Below are positions 56,694-64,000 of a stretch of DNA of 64,000 nt, one piece after another. Under the pieces are notes generated by a model. That model worked only from the letters and a program-made list of their open reading frames with translations, had not been told where the DNA came from and did no database searches. Source of the stretch: Reticulitermes speratus (lineage: Eukaryota; Arthropoda; Insecta; Blattodea; Rhinotermitidae); the NCBI GenBank assembly GCA_021186555.1, contig JAJKFL010000003.1, forward strand, positions 53,419,130-53,483,129, given 5' to 3'. The position numbers were made by a program, and so were the translations under genes. Positions within the stretch are counted from its first letter, which is position 1. Every line of letters starts with the position of its first letter.

Positions 56694-57208
56694 ACTAATA
56701 ATTAGCATTGTCAATAAATCTCGTTAATCAAAATGGATTTTCCCTGAATATAGCAATATCTGTACAGATGGCAGCAGCAGTAGCGCTTAGCAGGACAGTA
56801 GAGATTTTAGCAACATTCGTTAAACAAAGTACAATGTTGGAGGTTTTGAGTCTGCACGAAGGCCAACAGTTTCAAAAACGGAAGGGCAGAATTTCAGTCG
56901 ATTTTAAACGATAATAAGGGTGGAGAAGCAGTCCTAGGTGGCGCTTCTTTGTGCGTAGGGTATGAAATATGAAGATATCTAAACCATTTGCATAATTATG
57001 CTGTACATGAATGAAAAACAGTTGTGACAAATGGGCAAGAACTTCCGCTGGATGCCTTCGAGCTCACTGGCGTCAGTAGAAGCAATTGAATTCCACGCCA
57101 ACAGAGACATATTCTAAATTAGACCTAATGTAAAATAGAGCAGACAGGGACAGACAACGTTACAGTTGCGAATTAAACTGAACAGCTTAGTGCCTGAGAA
57201 AAGTATGA
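56694..57208. other. unassigned sequence
   Basis: No gene or repeat recognised. Confidence 0.4.
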
Positions 57209-57218
57209 GGTCAACATG

Positions 57219-57726
57219 GCCGTGCCATGGCTCAGGCGGTTAGTCGCCGGCCTCTCACCACGGAGGCCCGGGTTCGATCCCTGCCGATCCCAGTGGCCGT
57301 ACGGTCTAAGGCGTGGGTCTTCGGCCGCTCGCTTACTAGGATCGTGGGTTCGAATCCCACCGGGGACGTGGATGTTTGTGTTGTGTTTGTTGTATAAGGA
57401 CGGTAGCATAGAACGTAAAGTGACATGAAGGACGAAAAGGATTTAAAACAGTACAAAAAATGGATCAAAGGGGAAAAACCCCGGACAGAAAAAAAAATCC
57501 CAGGTCAAGTCCATGTGAGATTTGTGGTAGACAAAGTGGCACTGGGACAGGTTTTTCTCCGAGTTGTTGGTTTTCCCCTGTCAATTTCATTCCACCGGTG
57601 CTCCATTACTTGTAAAATTTGGTAAAAAAACTGCTCATCTTCATCACAGGGGTTGCACAAGAAGCCTTAAGGCTGCGGTGCGTCCGTAGCATCAGCTGCG
57701 GGGCCCTTCACCACAAAAAAAAAAGT
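57219..57726 (+). repeat. composite two-headed SINE (A-D-E-A) with target duplication
   Basis: SINE-A head to GGTTCGATCCC, then a SINE-D-type head (GATCCCAGTGGCCGTACGGT; B-box GTGGGTTCGAATCCCACCG), E tail ('gtgacatgaaggacgaaaag', 'aaatggatcaaaggggaaaa'), an A run ending ATCCCA, then the SINE-A body from GGTCAAGTCCATGTGAGAT to the poly-A end. GGTCAACATG lies directly on both outer sides (57209-57218; 57727-57736). The repeated ATCCC at the inner junctions looks like the original duplication when SINE-E inserted in SINE-A. Confidence 0.92.
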
Positions 57727-57904
57727 GGTCAACATGATAGTGACAATGCAGGTTGGTATCGCTAAGTACTCTCTCAGATATTTGAAGCACTCAGTGCGCT
57801 TAACGTCAGATTCACACAGTTCGTACTGAAAACCGACCAAGTTGGTGCACTTTTCGATGTTAGTACAGATGCACTAACCAAGAATGTAATTTATTATTAT
57901 TATT

Positions 57905-58850
57905 ATTATTATTTACTGCAATTGGGTTTTCACCCGGTGGCAGTAGTCCTTACACTAGTACACACAATACAAATGTTTTCACCCGGTGGCAGTAGTCCTT
58001 ACACTAGTACACACAATACAAATGTTTTCACCCGGTGGCAGTAGTCCTTACACAGTACACACAATACAAATGTTTTCACCCGGTGGCAGTAGTCCTTACA
58101 CTAGTACACACAATACAAATGTTTTCACCCGGTGGCAGTAGTCCTTACACTAGTACACACAATACAAATGTTTTCACCCGGTGGCAGTAGTCCTTACACT
58201 AGTACACACAATACAAATGTTTTCACCCGGTGGCAGTAGTCCTTACACTAGTACACACAATACAAATGTTTTCACCCTGTGGCAGTAGTCCTTACACTAG
58301 TACACACAATACAAATGTTTTCACCCGGTGGCAGTAGTCCTTACACAGTACACACAATACAAATGTTTTCACCCGGTGGCAGTAGTCCTTACACTAGTAC
58401 ACACAATACAAATGTTTTCACCCGGTGGCAGTAGTCCTTACACTAGTACACACAATACAAATGTTTTCACCCGGTGGCAGTAGTCCTTACACTAGTACAC
58501 ACAATACAAATATTTTCACCCGGTGGCAGTAGTCCTTACACTAGTACACACAATACAAATGGACATATAAATATACATAAAATTAACAATACAAAACAAA
58601 CTATACACAATTACAAAACAAAATACATACAGTAAATACAAGTACACACATTAGAACACCGTACACACATTACAAAAACATCCACACCTTGCAAAAGCAT
58701 CCACTCCTTACAAAAGCATCCACACCTTACAAAAACATCCATACCTTACAAGTACATCCACACCTTACAAAAACACCCATACACATACAAAACAAAATAC
58801 ATACAGTAAATACAAGTACACATATTTATATCAGATTGAAGTAAGGAACT
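57905..58850. mobile_element. element with 49-bp array, copy 2 (about 13 units)
   Basis: (TTA)n leader and TTTACTGCAATTGGGTTTTC as in copy 1, then units from 57931 to 58560; two units carry the same 2-base deletion ('cacagtacac'). The trailer has degenerate ~20-bp repeats of 'acatccacaccttacaaaa'. Array lengths differ between copies 1 and 2. Confidence 0.85.
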
Positions 58851-58854
58851 GTCA

Positions 58855-59120
58855 CAGGTCGTGCCATGGCTCAGGCGGTTAGTCGCCGGCCTCTCACCGC
58901 GGAGACCCGGGTCGGTCCATGTGGGATTTGTGGTGGACAAAGTCGCACTGGGACAGGTTTTTCTTCGAGTACTTCGGTTTTCCCCTGTCAGTTTCATTCC
59001 ACCGGTGCTCCATTACAATAGAAAAGCAGAGAAACTTCATCTTCATCACAGGGTTGCACAATAAGCCTTAAGGCTGCGGTGTGTCTGTAGCATCTGCTGC
59101 GGGGCCCTTCAATAAAGAAA
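58855..59120 (+). repeat. SINE-A with target duplication
   Basis: Full body with a slightly shortened head region (B-box replaced by GACCCGGGTCGG). AGGAACTGTCA flanks both sides (58844-58854 and 59121-59131). Confidence 0.92.
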
Positions 59121-59131
59121 AGGAACTGTCA

Positions 59132-59925
59132 TGAGTGAACTATACGTATATTTTTCGAAAAAAAAAAATTTGTTTGAGATGTAGAATGAAGATATTTCGA
59201 AAATCTGACTACATTACGCATGCCATTAATGAGAATGTTGAAAAGGGGTGGTCCCAAAATTGATCCTTATGGCACACCAGGGAGCACTGTAGAAGAGCCT
59301 CAGAATAACTGACTTGTGTGACTTCCTGTTGGTCAAATTACTAGGAAACCGGTTTACGCAAGCAGCAGACATTATGTAATTGTTAAGTTGTGGAGGCAGC
59401 ACTACAAGGCCAACAGCTTTGCTGAAAGAAGAGTAACTGGCATCGACTGGACACTGGAAACAAAATCAGAGGCGTAAAAAAAAATTGATCTTACGTAACA
59501 AGGACGGTGACAGCGAATTGAGATTTAATAAATTCATGCTGACGGAGACTGCATTTGGACTACAAATAGTGAGACAGATGGATATGCTGACAGATTCAAA
59601 CATTTTGGACGTATTATTAAAAGTAGCAGTGTGTCAGTAATTTATTACGAATTATAATAATAATAACAATAATAAGCTACCTACGTAATACCATTGGTAT
59701 TATTCACAACAGGTATTACCCCAAACAAACTACACTACGGCTTGACATTGCTCAATCTCCGTCCTGCTCTACACAGTCTAAAGCAGAAAGCAGTAACACT
59801 TAACACGTGCCGTACAGTCAGAAAGTTGTTGACAGATACAGTGGATAAGTGCTTGGTCAGTGAGACCGTACTTTTGTGAGAACTGGTTGAACTGCTGTGA
59901 AGTAATAAATGTGGATGATGATTAT
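59132..59925. other. unassigned sequence, possible LINE remnant
   Basis: Around 59240-59300 a frame reads LKRGGPKIDPYGTPGSTVEE, reminiscent of LINE-associated translations, but I cannot place it firmly. (AAT)n at about 59655. Confidence 0.35.
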
Positions 59926-60345
59926 GATGATAATAATAATAATAATTAAATTCAATTCAATTCTGGTTTATTAATGTGCCCAGTCAACAGCCAGATTGCC
60001 AATTACACAAACAGCACAATATACAAACACAAATAACAACGGACAATAAACAGACAAAATAATACAAACACAACCAAAACAAATAAATAAGCAAACAATA
60101 ACTTACTTAGATAATTAATAAGAACACCTTAAAATAATGTTACAAAATATTACATCTGACTAAGTGTAACAAATTCCCTTTTATAAACATCCAAATGATT
60201 ACAAATAGAATTTGCCGCAGTTACACACCGGCCGGAGGGACAGTTTTTATAATATGAGCTAACATGAAACAAAGAAAAGTCTCGGAGGTTCCGAGTGGGA
60301 ACTCGTAGACCAATAATGTCCAAGGTAGATGGACAGGATAATAAT
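59926..60345 (-). repeat. LINE-Z 3' end inserted in another LINE
   Basis: The minus strand encodes a clean C-terminus, TLDIIGLRVPTRNLRDFSLF, then HVSSYYKNCPSGRCVTAANS and ICNHLDVYKREFVTLSQM with stop at about 60150, as in CR1/Jockey-type LINE reverse transcriptases, then a 3'UTR ('gtaattggcaatctggctgt') and (ATT)n at the left. (AAT)n also lies at the right edge next to LINE-R. No internal stop in this stretch. Confidence 0.8.
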
Positions 60346-61225
60346 AATAATAATAATAATAAAGAATAGGTTTAGGAGAATTAAAGCAATCAAATTAGAA
60401 CACTGCCACAAAAATGGAAGACATACAACACACAAAAGCAAGATAAGAGAGTCCCTAAAGAAAATATGGGAAAGCAAAATAATGCGTGACCAGTATATTA
60501 GGAGTATAAATAGCTTATTAGTGAAGAAGACACGTTCCTGTGGGTGTCGGGCGGGGATTTGAAAGGAGAAACTAAATGTGAAATAGTAGCACCACAAGAC
60601 CAGGCATCACAGACAAAATATCGTGCAATAAAAATATTACAAACAGAAACATATAGCAAATGCAGACTGTCAACAGTTTGACGAGACGATAGACCGCGTC
60701 ATATCGGCATGTCCAATACTGACAAAAGAACTGTACATAAAGACACGTGGTACAGTGTATGTTCAAGTACACTTTAACGTAAGCAAGGTAACAGGGGTAA
60801 AATTGGACAGTGAGCTCTGGTATGGGCATGTACCGAAATTTGTAGAAACATGTCATGAAGGTTAGGTAACCGTATTGTGTAATAAACAAGTGGAAACGCA
60901 CAGAACCATCCTGAACGTTAAACCGGACATCATAATCCGTGATAATGAAAAAGGAACATATGTTAACAGATGTCGCAATTTCAGGAGACAGAAATGTGAT
61001 CAAGAAAGAAGCTGAGAAGATCCTAACATATAAAGACCTAACAACAGAAATACAGTGCATGTGGAATGTACAAACAAAAGTGATACCAGTAATAATATGG
61101 GGCAACTGGAACCGTCTCAATATCATTCAGAAAATGAACGTACCGTCAAAGCACGACATCAAGGAACTACAGCAAACAGCCATACTGTGCACTGCACACA
61201 TACTGCGGATACAAAACGTAATGTT
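60346..61225 (+). repeat. LINE-R 3' part with restriction-like endonuclease region
   Basis: Frames encode RESLKKIWESKIMRDQYIRS, then SEEDTFLWVSGGDLKGETKC and EIVAPQDQASQTKYRAIKIL, then KPDIIIRDNEKGTY, then DVAISGDRNVIKKEAEKILT and KHDIKELQQTAILCTAHILR. PD..D..EK spacing is that of the restriction-like endonuclease of R2/R4-type non-LTR elements (family knowledge). At least four frame breaks or stops: about 60535, within 60680-60870, about 60956, and before the C-terminus. A fossil. Confidence 0.8.
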
Positions 61226-61227
61226 CA

Positions 61228-61427
61228 CCCTATAACAAGCCATGGAGGCCCAGAAGGGGAGTAGAGGTATAGCTCTACTCTTTCTTTAACCTCGGCGCTA
61301 GATGGGGGTGGGTGGTCAACTCCACGCCCCGGCCTCTTTACCCCCGGGAAAGAGACCCGGTACCCATTGTATAGGAGGCTGGGTGGGCCCCAGGGCCGGT
61401 CTGGACGGTTGCTGAAAATCTCGCCCC
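61228..61427 (-). repeat. SINE-B lacking the tRNA head
   Basis: 'ataacaagccatggaggccc', 'cctcggcgctagatgggggt', 'gtacccattgtataggaggc', ending at 'gctgaaaatctcgcccc'. The 5' head is missing, as expected for 5' truncation. It lies immediately 3' of LINE-R. Confidence 0.85.
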
Positions 61428-61435
61428 AACTAATG

Positions 61436-62756
61436 TAAAAGTACAGAACATTCAACATGGGAAATAGCATTACATGTAGCGTAAATTGTAACTACAGAAT
61501 AGCTGCAACACTGTGTACCGTATAGACATGGTTTGTTTCAGGTATATAATTGTAATTACCCAGCGTAAAGGTGATAACATATAATAATAATATTAATAAT
61601 AATAATAAAAATTGCGCTCGTGTAAGGCAAACAACACTGTACATTTTTGTTTGCCGCGCAGTCCACTTAGTTCGCTGAAACATGTAGCAGTTTATTGTTG
61701 CCTCCAACTAATCTATAGTGAAAGCAGAATGACTGTTACAGATACCAATAACCAGGCACATCTAACGGCATTTTAAGAATTTTATATACCAATATACTGT
61801 TGTAATTTCAACAAAAGAGCCCCTGAAGATGAGCCTTATATAGGCTAGAAACATGTTGGGCAGCATTTAATAATAAAAATTATGTTAAATAACATAAAAC
61901 TGTGTACATTTGTCTGCATAAGATGTATATATTTAGTATACATGTTTGCATTTGTTGGTGCCATTATAGTGTGTACATTGTTTAGAGAATTTAGGGTCTT
62001 AAAGGGTTCAGAACGGCGACAGTTTAGATTTATATGTTGCCGTTTGTTGGCTGATCCGAACTGCTGTAAGAAAAGAGTGTAACAACAATTGTACATCTGG
62101 CAACACGTGTCATGGTCGACTCGCAATATACGTCAGATATCCTGCCTGCATCTCCGTGTCCTTGGTTTCCTTTGAGTTTTGTTAACACGTCATCAAAACA
62201 GGTACTGGAGGGACTGGTATGATATACACAGTCATGTCACTAGGGAAGGAAATATCCATGAATGCAGATAGATAAGAAGTGGGCTTATGAAACATCATCT
62301 CACTTGTCATTGGTTGTTACAGGAAGACACTTGTGTTGACTGAGCTCGGTGCATTTACTATCGGCCATGTTCTGGTCTACAAATGTGTTAATAGAAGGTT
62401 CATATGTGTGTGTGCGGTAAAGCGCATGTCAGAATTACCTGAGTGCGGAAATCAGATGTATTCTGAAGACTGTAATGGCGTCTGTAACCAGCATTACAAC
62501 GATAAAAATTGTGTCTGTCGATGGCGCTTATTTGAACACAAATGGATCGTGAGACACGAGGTTCTTAAGGTGGTGAGTGGTAATAATACGGTAATCTGGT
62601 ATGTGTTACCGTATATAGCGTGGTAGATAGAAACGACGTTTCGGATGAACCAAATTACACAGGATAACATACCATAATATCGTAATCTCATTGAGTGTTA
62701 ATGTTGTTATATAGACAATCTAAATTATGTCACGTGACACCAATAGATATCCACAA
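61436..62756. other. non-genic stretch
   Basis: (AATA)n at about 61580-61610. A 97-codon frame at 62333-62626 has clustered cysteines but no recognisable domain or splice evidence, and its end resembles P-family sequence ('acgacgtttcggatgaacc'). No gene called. Confidence 0.4.
61821..61870 (+). other. hammerhead-like motif with downstream AATAAA-like signal
   Basis: CCTGAAGATGAGCCTTATAT then AGGCTAGAAACATGTTGG: an AGCC/GGCT stem, GAAAC-ATGT, then 'cagcatttaataataaaaatt'. Same order as at 9449, 12540 and 42825. Confidence 0.42.
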
Positions 62757-62908
62757 AACACAACTCTTTGTTATTAAAAACTCTGTCACTACTACATGTT
62801 TCGCTGCTATTGAGGTGTCTTCGTGCTGTGTACAATTATATGGCTTGATATAAGTCGAAACGTGTAGCTGTGATTGAGGTTTTGATAATAAAGTGTGATA
62901 TTTGAGGA
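62757..62908. repeat. foldback with mirrored GAAAC-ATGT arms
   Basis: The left arm 'ctctttgttattaaaaactc..actacatgtttcgctgctat' and right arm 'cttgatataagtcgaaacgtgtagc..gttttgataataaag' are degenerate inverted copies of one another. Confidence 0.65.
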
Positions 62909-62911
62909 GTG

Positions 62912-63172
62912 TCGATCCCAGTGGCCGCGCGGTCTAAGGCGTGGGCCTGCGGCATCTCGCTTACTGGGATTGCGGGTTCGAATCTCACCGGGGGCATGAA
63001 TGTGAGTGTTGTGTGTTGTCAGGTAGAGGTCTCTGCGACGGGCTGATCACTTGTACAGAGGAGTCCTACCGAGTGTGGTGTGTCTAAAAAGTGTGTGATC
63101 GTGAAGCCTCGAAAAATGAGATGGCCTAGGCCCCCAAAGGGGCTGTCGAGCCATTTGAGGGAAAAAAAAAAT
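62912..63172 (+). repeat. SINE-D, full length
   Basis: CGATCCCAGTGGCCGCGCGG head, B-box TTGCGGGTTCGAATCTCACC, body, GGGGCTGTCGAGCCATTTGA and poly-A. The flanks TTTGAGGAGTG and TTTGACGGGTG match at 9 of 11 positions, a probable target duplication. Confidence 0.9.
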
Positions 63173-63440
63173 TTGACGGGTGTTTTTCGCCATCTTGGCA
63201 TATAGAACACAACAGCTGAAATTGTATAAAGTCTTTAGTTATGTCATAAGTTATGTATTTTAAAAAGTGGTGGTTTCAGTAATACTATGGGTGAAGGACG
63301 TATGATGCAAAATACGTGGCTACGTTGTTTGTACTATTATTTATTGAAATTTGTATTTGAAGTGAAATCTTTTGATATTCGTTTTGTAATACACGCAAGC
63401 AGAGGAACCGGTGATTTGTGTGGGATATGTTGCCTACAGT

Positions 63441-63799
63441 GGTCGACCTCGGTGAACTAGTGGTTAGCGTGCTCGCCACTGGACCCAAGGTTCGCGGGTT
63501 CGATCCCGACCGAGGTCGATGGATTTTTAAGGGTGATAAAAAATCCGGAGCACCACTTCCTTCGGAGGGGAAGTAAAGCCGTCGGTCCCATGTCGTAGAT
63601 TTACGGCATGTAAAAGAACCTTACGGGCATGAATAAAAATGGCTCTGACGGGCACATCAGGATCGATAGAACACTAGCGCGGCCAGTTGACCAGTCACCA
63701 ACTGCCACGAATGCGCACGACTTAGTAACCTCGAAAAGAGGAGGCAAGAGGAGGCCCGAGCCCATATAGGGCTGTTGAGCCATGGTTATTATTATTATA
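63441..63799 (+). repeat. SINE-C, short form with 14-bp target duplication
   Basis: CCTCGGTGAACTAGTGGTTA head, B-box GCGGGTTCGATCCCGACCGA, 'ccacttccttcggaggggaa', GAGCCCATATAGGGCTGTTG and (ATT)n. ATGTTGCCTACAGT is perfect on both sides (63427-63440; 63800-63813). Confidence 0.93.
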
Positions 63800-63813
63800 A
63801 TGTTGCCTACAGT

Positions 63814-64000
63814 TGTCAGTATCACATCGTATAGGCTTAGTAAACGAGATATGACACTCATTTAATTAAATGAAACGTATTCATGTGATAAGGACAAGAA
63901 TATTTCGAAAAATGAGAATGAGTATTGAAGCCGGGACCAAAAATTCTACCGCAATGCTTGCACATCGCCTCATCAGCCTTGGCTACATTACGTTTTGGCA
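63814..64000. other. unassigned sequence to window end
   Basis: No feature recognised. Confidence 0.4.

Noticed and set aside
57219-57400. Possible tRNA genes
   Set aside because: The A- and B-box sequences here and in all similar places are followed by SINE bodies and poly-A, often with target duplications; they are SINE heads.
62333-62626. Cys-rich 97-codon frame as a small secreted protein
   Set aside because: No signal peptide or known cysteine spacing; the end overlaps repeat-like sequence; no splice support.

Overview
This window is eukaryotic and repeat-rich. It looks like insect DNA, most probably from a large-genome blattodean (cockroach or termite, Periplaneta-like). The reasoning: the only host protein-coding sequence is an insect-type diacylglycerol kinase (the rdgA / DGK type IV class); there are at least five tRNA-derived SINE families with RNA polymerase III A/B-box heads; the LINE tails (MRWAEHVARMG-type and GHILRRNCLL-type) are of a kind I associate with cockroach and termite genomes; and introns and intergenic DNA are very long. 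The species is an inference. No bacterial gene, rRNA, CRISPR array, and no recognisable LTR, retroviral or Polinton relic was seen.

Host genes. Two coding exons are recognised, both resembling the same kinase type. A large N-terminal exon lies on the + strand (48228-49258). A clean 204-bp exon carrying parts of both C1 zinc-finger domains lies on the - strand (35625-35828) with good splice sites. One normal transcript cannot contain both in this orientation, so the window holds an inversion, an assembly misjoin, or two divergently transcribed paralogues. This is the most consequential observation.

Layout. 1-12.9 kb: SINE/LINE scraps, a 24-copy 30-bp array, a composite SINE whose tail is amplified into a 2-kb array, and several MITEs. 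12.95-20.1 kb: a 114-bp satellite array, then an inverted array sitting inside a TTAA-flanked piggyBac-like element, which together with a second TTAA-flanked MITE sits at the TTAA centre of an older foldback element. 24.8-26.7 kb: a second TTAA element with the same satellite. 27-35 kb: SINE-B copies, a head-to-head LINE pair, and 86-bp, 14-bp and 18-bp arrays. 35.6 kb: the kinase C1 exon. 37-39.4 kb: a polypyrimidine tract and a 21-bp array. 40-47.3 kb: LINE, pogo-like, hAT-like and palindromic elements, plus a 72-bp array. 48.2-49.3 kb: the kinase N-terminal exon. 49.5-64 kb: a 124-bp array born inside a LINE tail, two elements with the same 49-bp array, a 42-bp array, three LINE types (one inserted in another) and further SINEs.

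Themes. Roughly a quarter of the window is tandem array. Several arrays arise by local amplification of a piece of a mobile element (SINE tail, LINE 3' end, MITE arm, interior of a piggyBac-like element). A second theme is a short motif, CTGANGA-stem-GAAAC, present at more than ten places and reminiscent of the hammerhead ribozyme core; whether it is catalytic cannot be decided by eye. Nearly all long open frames here are products of arrays whose period is a multiple of three, or of SINE/LINE copies, and are not annotated as genes.
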